Shown: in pieces, positions 47,068 to 55,053 of the stretch
How the letters are laid out: every line of letters starts with the position of its first letter
Position numbering within the stretch: the first letter of the stretch is position 1
DNA from: Agrobacterium vitis
GTDB taxonomy: Bacteria; Pseudomonadota; Alphaproteobacteria; Rhizobiales; Rhizobiaceae
DNA length: 64,000 nucleotides
Assembly (NCBI RefSeq): GCF_014926405.1
Contig: NZ_JACXXJ020000002.1
Coordinates: 1-64,000 of the forward strand
Direction: 5' to 3'
Notes under the pieces: generated by a model
Seen by the model: the letters and a program-made list of their open reading frames with translations, nothing else
Database searches by the model: none
What the model was told of the DNA's origin: nothing
Program-made: the position numbers and the translations under genes

Positions 47068-48717
47068 TTGGGCTCTACGCTCGTCATGATCAATCTGTTC
47101 GGCGCTATCGCGCTTTTGCTGTTCGGCCTGTCATTGGTAAAGGACGGCGCCACGCGCGCGCTCGGAGCAAGGTTGAGAACGGGACTTGCGACAGGCACGC
47201 GCACGAGCCTGCGCTCCCTGCTCTCGGGTTTCCTTGCGACAGTCGCGTTGCAAAGTTCGACCGCAACGGCTCTCATGGTTTCTTCCTTTGTCGAGCGCGA
47301 ACTGATCAAGCCGCGGATGGCGCAAGTCGTGCTCCTCGGTGCGAACATCGGAACAGCCGTCACGGCATGGATTGTTGCGACCGGGATCGAATGGGTATCC
47401 CCACTGCTGCTTTCGGCTGGAATCGTACTCCATCGGAGTAGGTCAGTCCCACGCCAAGGCGCCGGCGCGGCTTTGATCGGCGTCGCAATCATGCTGCTAT
47501 CTCTTCATTTGCTCAGTAGCGCGACGGAACCACTTCGACATTCGCGGGCGCTTGCAGCTTTTATCGGCCTACTCGACAATGCCTTGCCGGTCGCAATGCT
47601 GCTTTCCGCGGCCATCGCATTCATTTCGTCATCTAGCCTAGCGGCCGTCATCCTTGTTCTGTCATTGGCCTCAACCGGGATGCTTTCAGGTGGCCTGACT
47701 GTCGCGCTCATTCTCGGCGCGAATCTGGGAGGTGCGATCCCGCCGGTGATTGCCACTCTGTCAGGTTCGGCCGCAGCCAAACGCGTAGCGCTTGGAAACC
47801 TAATTGTTCGAGGGATCGGCTGTCTCCTGACCCTTCCATTCGCTGAGCAGTTTGCAAATTTACTATCACTTCTGCCGCTACCCGCGTCAAAGCTTCCCGT
47901 TGATGCCCATCTTGCCTTTAATATTGCTTTGGCCGCTATAGCCTGGCCGTGCTCGCGCTTTCTATCAGCCCGGATGGCAAAAATCATCCCGGACAGGATC
48001 CAGCCGGAAAACGGACCGAAATTCCTCGATCAGGATGAACTTTCGACGCCGCTCGTTGCGCTCACCAGCGCGGCGCGGGAGGTGCTGGGCGTCGGCGATC
48101 TCGTTGAAAAAATGTTGTTGCGGGCTTCCAACGCCTTCGAACAGAATGATGCTGCGGGTTTGACTGAGCTTCCCGCGCTTGAGCGCCAGGTCGACCGAAT
48201 ACAACAGGAGATCAAGGTCTATCTATCCAAGCTTGGCCGCAATGGATTATCTGACGAGGAGGGCCGGCGGTCGATTGTCATAATCGACTACGCGATTAAC
48301 CTCGAACATATCGGCGACATCATCGAAAAAGGCCTATTGCCTGAAGTGACTAAAAAGGTTGGTCAGGGCCTGAATTTCTCCGAGGATGGATTTGCTGAAC
48401 TGCAGCAGCTGTTCCAACTCACCATCGATAATCTACGTATCGCTCAGACTATCCTGATGACCCGTGATGCGGGTCTTGCGCGACAGCTGATGGAGCGAAA
48501 GATCGATGTGCGCAGGATGGAGAAGCGATCGGCGGAGCGCCATCTTGAGCGTCTCCGGGCCGGTCGCGTCGAAAGTCTCCAGACAAGCTCCCTGCATCTC
48601 GACATTTTGCGCGACCTCAAACGGATCAACGCGCACATAACGTCGGTCGCCCATCCGATCATGGATGAGCAGGGGCTTCTCGGCGAAAGTCGCCTCCTTA
48701 CTAGGATCGACCGGTAG
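47068..48717 (+). CDS. Na/Pi cotransporter family protein
   Basis: A 549-residue membrane protein of the NptA/YjbB type. Two Na/Pi repeats carry the QSSTATALM (about residue 68) and SSSSLAAVILVLS motifs, with about eight hydrophobic segments before residue 300. The C-terminal 200 residues form PhoU-like helical repeats (IDYAINLEHIGDIIEKGL). GAGGGGA lies seven bases before the TTG start. It may import or export phosphate, which AccG would release from agrocinopine. Confidence 0.85.
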   Translation: MGSTLVMINLFGAIALLLFGLSLVKDGATRALGARLRTGLATGTRTSLRSLLSGFLATVALQSSTATALMVSSFVERELIKPRMAQVVLLGANIGTAVTAWIVATGIEWVSPLLLSAGIVLHRSRSVPRQGAGAALIGVAIMLLSLHLLSSATEPLRHSRALAAFIGLLDNALPVAMLLSAAIAFISSSSLAAVILVLSLASTGMLSGGLTVALILGANLGGAIPPVIATLSGSAAAKRVALGNLIVRGIGCLLTLPFAEQFANLLSLLPLPASKLPVDAHLAFNIALAAIAWPCSRFLSARMAKIIPDRIQPENGPKFLDQDELSTPLVALTSAAREVLGVGDLVEKMLLRASNAFEQNDAAGLTELPALERQVDRIQQEIKVYLSKLGRNGLSDEEGRRSIVIIDYAINLEHIGDIIEKGLLPEVTKKVGQGLNFSEDGFAELQQLFQLTIDNLRIAQTILMTRDAGLARQLMERKIDVRRMEKRSAERHLERLRAGRVESLQTSSLHLDILRDLKRINAHITSVAHPIMDEQGLLGESRLLTRIDR

Positions 48718-48754
48718 CGGAGAAAAATTCAAGGTCTCCTGGTTAGCCACTAAT

Positions 48755-49210
48755 ATGAGAGAGAGAAGATTGCTCGGCACAAAGAACAACCCGGACCTAA
48801 CATCGGTCTTGACGACAATGGTATCCGGCATCGATGCGATAGAGGTCCCCGGTCGCGGTTATCGAGCCCGGATTGCATTGGTCGGGGCGACACTTCTCGA
48901 TTGGCGAACTGTCAGTGCCGATGGACAGGAAGGCGAAAGTATCGTCGACGGCTATCGGGATATCGAAGAGCTGCAATCGCAGAATGGCGTGAGGAATGGG
49001 ATCCTTGCCCCGTTCAGCAACCGTATCGAAGGTGGAAAAATTCAGCTGGCTGGATCAGCCTACCAGATTTCGCCGGTCGCAGCGGTGGAGACAGCCGTCT
49101 ACCATGGTTTTGCGCGCGTGCGACCGTTCAGGCTGCATAAGGTTGACTCTGATGGTGAAAACGTTCGAGCGGTATTGCGTCGTCAGGCTTTCCGAACTTT
49201 GGCAAGTTGA
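48755..49210 (+). pseudogene. Truncated aldose 1-epimerase
   Basis: A 151-residue N-terminal part of an aldose 1-epimerase: ALVGATLLDWR, GILAPFSNRIEGGKIQLAG and YHGFARVRPF match family positions. The full enzyme is about 300 residues; the frame stops and no further similarity follows before the T-DNA right border, 139 bases on. The gene was probably cut when the border region was joined here. Confidence 0.7.
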
Positions 49211-49269
49211 AGAGACGCCAATAGCGCGTCGACCGTCAAGCATCCAGAACGGGCTCTATGGGGCACGCA

Positions 49270-49320
49270 CAAACAAACGAACGATCGAGTGAGTCTTTCA
49301 CGCCCTTACAAACATACAAA
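49270..49320. promoter_or_regulatory. Overdrive-like repeats outside the right border
   Basis: CAAACAAACGAACG and, 26 bases on, CAAACATACAAA lie 30-80 bases outside the right border. In border orientation they read with the TGTTTGTTTG core of the overdrive transfer enhancer, on the correct side. Function is inferred from similarity and position. Confidence 0.55.
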
Positions 49321-49348
49321 TATTCTAATAAATGCTCTTTTCTCTTAG

Positions 49349-49373
49349 GTTTACCCGCCAATATATCCTGTCA
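49349..49373 (-). repeat. T-DNA right border
   Basis: The minus strand reads TGACAGGATATATTGGCGGG then TAAAC, identical to the classical nopaline right border as I know it. VirD1/VirD2 nick in such repeats. nos lies immediately inside, overdrive-like repeats outside. Confidence 0.97.
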
Positions 49374-49547
49374 AACGCTGATATTTACAATTGATTACGG
49401 AAAATGACGAACAGATCAGGAGCGCAAAATTTAAGGCAGCCACGCTATTGACCCGGGCGATGACGTTGGACAAGCCGTTTTAATTTTGGGATGGATTGAA
49501 CTTTAAAGTTGAAGGAGTCACTCAGCCGCCGGCTGCTAGAGCTTTAA

Positions 49548-49568
49548 TGAGCTAAGCACATACGTCAG
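49548..49568 (+). promoter_or_regulatory. nos promoter element (as-1-like)
   Basis: TGAGCTAAGCACATACGTCA is the well-known upstream element of the nopaline synthase promoter, containing the hexamer pair bound by plant TGA-type bZIP factors. It is followed by the TATA-like CATAAAT near 49652, then the nos leader. Confidence 0.85.
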
Positions 49569-49714
49569 AAACCACTATTGTGCGTACAAAAGTCGCCTCA
49601 GATCACTGTCAGCCAGCAAGAGTTTCTTGCCACAACGCAACTGACGTTCCACATAAATTCCTTTCGGAACTCAATCAGATATCTCATATTCTCTCTCAAC
49701 CAAAATATTCGACA

Positions 49715-50953
49715 ATGGCTCTCGCTTCATCCTCAACTTCTCTACCTGTTCCCGCCGCAGGTCATCATCCCCTTCCCTTGACTGTAGGGGTCCTCGGTTC
49801 TGGTCACGCTGGGACTGCATTAGCGGCTTGGTTCGCCTCTCGGCACGTTTCCACGGCTCTGTGGGCACCAGCGGATCATCCAGGATCGATCTCAGCAATC
49901 AAAGCCAATGAAGGAGTCGTCACCACCGAGGGAGTGATCAACGGTTCATTTACGGTCTCAGCCTCTGATGATCTGCTCGCAGTTATTCGCTCCAGCCATC
50001 TACTGATTATTGTCACCCGTGCGGACGTTCACGACAGCTTCGTCAGTGAACTCGCCAACTTCAACGGTGAACTCGCAGAAAAGGATATTCTCGTCGTCTG
50101 CGGCCATGGCTTTTCCATGAAGTACGAGAGGCAACTGCAATGCAAGCGAATACTCGAGACGGATAATTCGCCCACAACGTCTAAGCTATCGGATAAAAAA
50201 AAATGTAAGGTCAACATTAAGGAAATGAAAGCTTCTTTCGGACTGTCGTGTTTCCCAATTCATCGAAATGATGTTGGCGTCATCGATCTACCCGAAGATA
50301 TCAAGATCATCTTCGCCCAGCTATTTACGGCTAGGATCATCCCCATCCCACCATTGCAGGTGCTGTTCTTTTCCAACTATATCACTCATGCGGTTGCCGC
50401 TGTCATGAACATCGGAAGGCTGCGCGACCCTGTCAATTCCCTTACCAAAAGAGCTGAGCAGTGGCTTCTTGAACTAGACGAGCGAACCCCACGAGCCGAG
50501 ACGGGCTTTTTCTTTTATGGTGAAGGATCCAACACTTACGTTTGCAAGGTCCAAGAGCAGATAGACCAAGAGCGCCGGAAGGTTGCCAAAGCGTGTGGGT
50601 TGCATCTCAATTCTCTCTTGCAGGAATGCAACGATGAATATGGCACTGATTATGCGACCCTAAGGGAATATTGCCTCGCACCATCACCTCATAACGTGCA
50701 TTATGCATGCCCTGACAACATGGAACATCGTTATTTTTCTGAGGAATTATGCTCATTGGAGGATATCGCGGCAATTGCAACTATTACCAAAATCGAGATG
50801 CCCCTCACCCGCGCGTTCATCAATATTATTCATGCGGGAAAAGGAAACTTTCCGCCAACTGACAAAACATCCAGCGTGATTGGTAACTTCAGGTCAGGAG
50901 ACTTGATCCGCTTTGGTGCCACCATATTTGTTAAGGACGAGAAGATGAAGTAA
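49715..50953 (+). CDS. nos: Nopaline synthase
   Basis: Nopaline synthase, 412 residues, condenses arginine and 2-oxoglutarate with NADPH in the plant cell. Rossmann motif GVLGSGHAGTALAAWFASRH at about residues 25-45; WAPADHPG, CGHGFS and FFFYGEGSNTYVC match the known enzyme. The N-terminus is Ser/Pro-rich. I chose the ATG preceded by AACCAAAATATTCGACA over the longer open frame, which runs through the promoter. Promoter and polyadenylation region resemble the classical nos ones. Confidence 0.97.
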   Translation: MALASSSTSLPVPAAGHHPLPLTVGVLGSGHAGTALAAWFASRHVSTALWAPADHPGSISAIKANEGVVTTEGVINGSFTVSASDDLLAVIRSSHLLIIVTRADVHDSFVSELANFNGELAEKDILVVCGHGFSMKYERQLQCKRILETDNSPTTSKLSDKKKCKVNIKEMKASFGLSCFPIHRNDVGVIDLPEDIKIIFAQLFTARIIPIPPLQVLFFSNYITHAVAAVMNIGRLRDPVNSLTKRAEQWLLELDERTPRAETGFFFYGEGSNTYVCKVQEQIDQERRKVAKACGLHLNSLLQECNDEYGTDYATLREYCLAPSPHNVHYACPDNMEHRYFSEELCSLEDIAAIATITKIEMPLTRAFINIIHAGKGNFPPTDKTSSVIGNFRSGDLIRFGATIFVKDEKMK

Positions 50954-50991
50954 AGAAGACGTGCGCCAAGCAGTTCGTTCCAACCTCCTGT

Positions 50992-50997
50992 AATAAA
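50992..50997 (+). terminator. nos polyadenylation signal
   Basis: AATAAA followed by GTTCC, 39 bases after the nos stop codon. The downstream sequence (TTTTCTGTTGAATTA) resembles the classical nos terminator. Confidence 0.8.
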
Positions 50998-51378
50998 GTT
51001 CCATAAGGCCGCACCCCTATCACCGTATTGCGATGCATCTAATATATTTTCTGTTGAATTATCATATTCATGTAATATGTAACGCGTTTTTTTCTTATCA
51101 GATGTGTTTTTTGTGCTTTCGACTTTGTTATTTTTATGTTTTCTATATTGATCTAGCAACAAAATAGAGGATGTTAATTTCGTATAAAAGCAAATTTTTT
51201 CCTAGAGGAAATCACCTCACACAGACATTCTTAACTACTAATTATCACATCCGGAATTACTTTATATTACAATACAAAAACCCCATGATATAATATAACG
51301 TTAAAAACACACTCAAGATTCAGTTAACATTAATATTTGAAAAGCAATACACATCCGCAATCAACACTCTGCGCTAAT
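50998..51378. other. AT-rich gap between nos and gene 6a
   Basis: Converging 3' regions of nos and 6a. Apart from the nos terminator sequence I see no gene or clear repeat. Confidence 0.5.
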
Positions 51379-52074
51379 CTAACACCGGAAACAACTACCG
51401 TAGGACCACTTAGAAAGCCTCTCAACGCTGACAATCTTCGCATCTGGTACGAGCTTAGGCGACGGCGGAAAGGCCTCACCAAACGCGACAACTTCGCATC
51501 TAAACCGTGAACCTGGGATTGGGGCAAGAAACTTGCGCTGATGCATGCCATGGATTTCGAGAAGTGAATAGTTCGTCTTGAAAAAAGATAAATTCGGCAG
51601 GAAAGCGAAAAACGCCTCCACATCCTTCAGGGAAAGCCGAGAGCCAGGTGAGATCTGGTTGTGCCATTTCCATATCGTCTGGGATGTCACTCCGTCGGTG
51701 TAAGGCGATTCAGTACAGGCGACAAATCTGGAAGCCGTAGTGCACAAAAATTCTCCGCACTCCACAAACCGATGAATTTGGTCGGAACTACCGTAGACGT
51801 ACCACAAATCAGTGCCGGGAAGCACTGAATACAAGGTGTCAAAAGAAGGACCCTGCAGACACGGCGCTTCAGAAAAATGCGATAACCTCCCGTCGGCTGC
51901 GCAAACCTTAGCTTTTAGAATTGATTCCTCCAACACTTTCTGAGCACTAGCTAATGTACTATTGATAAACCCTACATATGCGTCCCTAGATTCCCTAAGA
52001 CGGAAATCTCCCAACGATGAATCAGATACAAATTTGACGTATCTCGGTCGGAACATTGGACGATTGTATTCCAT
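51379..52074 (-). CDS. 6a: T-DNA gene 6a (RolB-family, opine secretion)
   Basis: A 231-residue protein from MEYNRPMFRPRYVKF. The C-terminal half has the RolB/plast-family core SPYTDGVTSQTIWKWHNQIS and FFAFLPNLSFFKTNYSLLEI, shared with gene 5 here. Position between nos and 6b matches 6a (ons), reported to promote octopine and nopaline secretion from tumour cells. An in-frame extension of 94 codons is rejected as promoter sequence. Confidence 0.85.
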   Translation of the reverse strand: MEYNRPMFRPRYVKFVSDSSLGDFRLRESRDAYVGFINSTLASAQKVLEESILKAKVCAADGRLSHFSEAPCLQGPSFDTLYSVLPGTDLWYVYGSSDQIHRFVECGEFLCTTASRFVACTESPYTDGVTSQTIWKWHNQISPGSRLSLKDVEAFFAFLPNLSFFKTNYSLLEIHGMHQRKFLAPIPGSRFRCEVVAFGEAFPPSPKLVPDAKIVSVERLSKWSYGSCFRC

Positions 52075-52514
52075 TTCCAACTTGTAATTGAGAAGCAGAA
52101 AACTTGCCTCAGACGGAATAGATATCTTCTCTGAAATCTGAAATTTGCACCAAGCGCTCTTTAAAAAAGACAAACAATTCGTGCCGACGGTGGTCCACCG
52201 AAGAAAAAGTTGGGGCGTAAATGTCAAAAAGCAGTTCGGCGTAGAATTTGCCACATTCTGCGATCTAATTACCCAATCCACGACTTTTGGGACAAAAAAG
52301 ACAAAAAATATGACACATTTTGCGAAAAATGCGCCTGATTGGAGAAATATTTCCACATGCGGCGACTATTGCGCGCTGATTGCCTGACGAGGCTACCAAG
52401 TGCACTCGTGAAAATGCTATCGAGTCGGCCACAATCGCTTGCCCATTCACTATAAGAACACGAATCATCACTCCATTTCTGTCACAGCCCCTCGGCAAAT
52501 CGGCAATATACGAA
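52075..52514. promoter_or_regulatory. Divergent 6a / 6b promoter region
   Basis: About 440 AT-rich bases between the divergent starts of 6a and 6b. Open frames extend into it from both genes but do not match the families. Plant promoter elements are expected; none was fixed. Confidence 0.5.
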
Positions 52515-53129
52515 ATGACGGTTCCTACTTGGCAGGTTCGCGATCTTAGACGCATCCTACGAGTTAGTGAGTTGAGTCAACACTTGCGCCAGGCTCGTAC
52601 CGATTTCAGATCCACCCTGTCACAACTCGTATACTTTAACCGCTCCGTTGTTAACCCAAATGAGTACGATGACGAGTATCTCCTTTCAGACCAGAGGCTC
52701 ACCTATGTTTACGTCGATGAAGTAACAGCGCAATTGTGTGGTCTCAATCGCCTATTACCGTCCAACTCTCCGGCCTTCGGGACAGTAGCTACCGCAATGC
52801 CCCCATGGCTATTGGATCCACAAGAAATGAACGCAATCTTGCAACAGAGTTGCGGTCAAGGAGGCTTCGTTAATTACCACCACGGTCCGAGTACAAACGG
52901 CTTTTTTTTAGCGATCCTGATGAGCCAGTTGTTCATACGGATCAGGACTGATGTAATCCGCGGTCAAGGTTATGGTTGGTACGCCAGGCAAGGTAATTAT
53001 GTTGAGGAAGGAGAGGATAACGAAGGTATCGAAAACGAGGAAGAGGAAGAGGAAACGAGAGAGTTCCAATTATCCGATCTCATTCACTATCCCATTGTCG
53101 CATTGGGATCGTGCCATCTCACACGTTAG
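52515..53129 (+). CDS. 6b: T-DNA oncoprotein 6b
   Basis: 6b, 204 residues, a RolB-family protein that alters growth of plant tissue and affects hormone response. It opens MTVPTWQVRDLRRILRVSEL and has YFNRSVVNPNEYDDEYLLSD, GTVATAMPPWLLDPQ and a C-terminal acidic tract (EEGEDNEGIENEEEEEE, in parts), the hallmark of 6b. The start is chosen at the family N-terminus; an ORF extends 45 codons upstream. Confidence 0.93.
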   Translation: MTVPTWQVRDLRRILRVSELSQHLRQARTDFRSTLSQLVYFNRSVVNPNEYDDEYLLSDQRLTYVYVDEVTAQLCGLNRLLPSNSPAFGTVATAMPPWLLDPQEMNAILQQSCGQGGFVNYHHGPSTNGFFLAILMSQLFIRIRTDVIRGQGYGWYARQGNYVEEGEDNEGIENEEEEEETREFQLSDLIHYPIVALGSCHLTR

Positions 53130-53628
53130 GTGTCGCGGTTACCAGAAAACTTAATCTATCAACGCGTGCTTTGAATCTTGTTGTTTTTCATGTTTCTAAT
53201 ATCATCCAGTACCGAAATAAAATTCGTCATTTTCGTCTCTCGCAATGCAATTAATATGGTCTAAATACAGCAATTGTGGCCCAAACACATATTATTATTA
53301 CTATTATTAGTCGTGCGTAATTTTATTTATGAAACGTCTCGTTTCAAAACTATGAGAATACAATACACAATGAAACACGCCCATGAACAATAAAACATCT
53401 ACGAATACCAATCGAACATTCCATAATATACTTAATCGTATTTTATTATGCAAAGATAGATCTATCTTTGGCTTTGCGTAGCGGCGATGTTGCAGCCGAG
53501 CATAGCTGAGATACTCTTGGGCTATCCCTTCCACCAACTCGTTCTGCGATTTTTGTCTTCATCGGATAGGGCTGTTCGTCGTTGCCAATCGCAAACATAG
53601 CGAATCCCCAGGGCGCCAGGAGATCCTA
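53130..53628. other. Gap between 6b and ipt with a decayed ipt 3' copy
   Basis: About 500 AT-rich bases that hold the 3' regions of both genes and a fragment repeating the end of ipt (next entry). No other gene is seen. Confidence 0.6.
53491..53541 (-). repeat. Partial duplicate of the ipt 3' end
   Basis: About 50 bases match the ipt segment at 53698-53748 at high identity. On the minus strand both encode [16 protein letters not shown]. The copy is flanked by stops and unrelated sequence, and a weaker resemblance (CAAACATAGC) continues beyond it. Confidence 0.75.
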
Positions 53629-54348
53629 TTACATTCCGAACGGATGACCCTCGAATCCTTCGAAAGCGACTGCGTTAATTGAAGGGAATTCCTGCTCCTG
53701 CAGGCGAGCATACCTGAGATACTCCTGGGCTATTCCTTCCACCAACTTATCCTCCATGTCTGCGCCAAGCTGCAATAGCATATCGGGTGTAATCTGGTTT
53801 TGGCTAGCAAACAACATAGCATATCGATACCCATCGATCCCTTCCAGTATGGGCCTCAGTTGAGGCTGATTCCAAAGATGAACCAGCTCTTGGATGATGG
53901 AAAGGCCTGCAGCGGGGCGCAACATCTGCTTAACTCTGGCCTTGGCCGCTTTGATGAAGGTCTCCTCGTCTGCTAACTTGTGGCGAATAATACGCCAACG
54001 AAAATCGTTGCTCCAATAACTGCTCTGCACCATGCACTTGAGCAACGAGATAGATCCTCCCTCAAGAATAAGCCCACCGTGAGCCTCATTATTATAAACC
54101 TCCGCGATCAGCCTCTCGTGAGCTTGCTTGGCTGAGATGATACCCTTCACCAGAGGCTGCTCATCAAGGTATAGACGGGTCGTGCCCTTCAGTTCTTCCA
54201 CTGTTGGTCGTCCGCTTCCGGTTGACAGTTGAGGACAGCATTGGATCCGGTCGAGAGAAAGGACTGGCTGCCCGGTTTGCTGGGCAAGAGCTATCGCGGT
54301 CGATGTCTTTCCTGTACAAGTTGGACCGAAAATTAGACAGAGATCCAT
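53629..54348 (-). CDS. ipt: Isopentenyl transferase (cytokinin synthesis)
   Basis: Ipt (Tmr), 239 residues, transfers an isoprenoid chain to AMP in the first step of cytokinin synthesis in the plant cell. P-loop [13 protein letters not shown] at residues 8-20, then [20 protein letters not shown] and [12 protein letters not shown] match the family; it ends [11 protein letters not shown] as expected. The ATG at MDLCLIFGP is chosen over an in-frame one 21 codons upstream. Confidence 0.96.
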   Translation of the reverse strand: MDLCLIFGPTCTGKTSTAIALAQQTGQPVLSLDRIQCCPQLSTGSGRPTVEELKGTTRLYLDEQPLVKGIISAKQAHERLIAEVYNNEAHGGLILEGGSISLLKCMVQSSYWSNDFRWRIIRHKLADEETFIKAAKARVKQMLRPAAGLSIIQELVHLWNQPQLRPILEGIDGYRYAMLFASQNQITPDMLLQLGADMEDKLVEGIAQEYLRYARLQEQEFPSINAVAFEGFEGHPFGM

Positions 54349-55053
54349 AAGTGTTTTGCGATATCTTGAATACAAATTGATATTTTTTTGGTTCGAGAAG
54401 TGTATCATCACAGGCTGTTATATTGTCTTCCTCGAGATTCCTTATTGAAGAGCAAATGGCTTTAGCGTCTCTCCAAAGGGCAACTTGTTTTTCAACAAAG
54501 TGTGGGGCACGGCTGTTTCCTTGAAAGCAATTTGTCACCAACGCAGGCGCCTTTAAGTCAAAATAAGGCTGACTAAATCAGCACTATAGAGGCAGCTATT
54601 CATGCCACTTGAGGACGTTTTTCCGCGCTTTACTGCCACTTGTCTGCGCTGATTAATCATCATTGCTGGCGAGAGAGTGAAATCGTTTGTAATAGTTGAT
54701 TAGGTGAGACGTCAAAATAAGGGCGACTATTTCATATTTGACTTAAATATGTCCATATTGTTAGGCACATATGATAGCAATTCCTTAACAACGGTGTCTA
54801 TTATTTACTTCTTGCAGTCGTTGTCATTGTGACAAAATAAAAGATATTCTATATTTGTAATAATATTACCATTTCAATAAACGCGACAGTTGATATTTTA
54901 ACTATACCTCAACATATTACTGCGCACTTCAACATAATGGAAGTTAATAGAATTACAGAAATTTTATTTACACCATCATATTCGTTGTTAAAACATCAAG
55001 ATTCATTAATAGCAATTTATAAAACGTGCAATACTTGTAACAGGATACGCAGA
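54349..55053. promoter_or_regulatory. ipt promoter and iaaM 3' region
   Basis: About 700 AT-rich bases between the ipt start and the iaaM end. The ipt promoter must lie in the part nearest 54349. I see no gene in it. Confidence 0.5.

Noticed and set aside
49580..49714. Extended N-terminus of nos
   Set aside because: The extra 45 codons run through the nos promoter and leader, including the TATA-like CATAAAT.
49349..50953. Octopine or vitopine synthase instead of nopaline synthase
   Set aside because: The sequence matches nopaline synthase throughout (ASRH, WAPADHPG, CGHGFS, FFFYGEGSNTYVC) and differs from octopine synthase.
52075..52356. 94-codon N-terminal extension of gene 6a
   Set aside because: Phe-rich translation typical of AT-rich promoter DNA and not part of the 6a family.
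53307..53537. A separate small gene next to 6b
   Set aside because: Only the first 16 codons make sense, as a copy of the ipt end; the rest is AT-rich noise.
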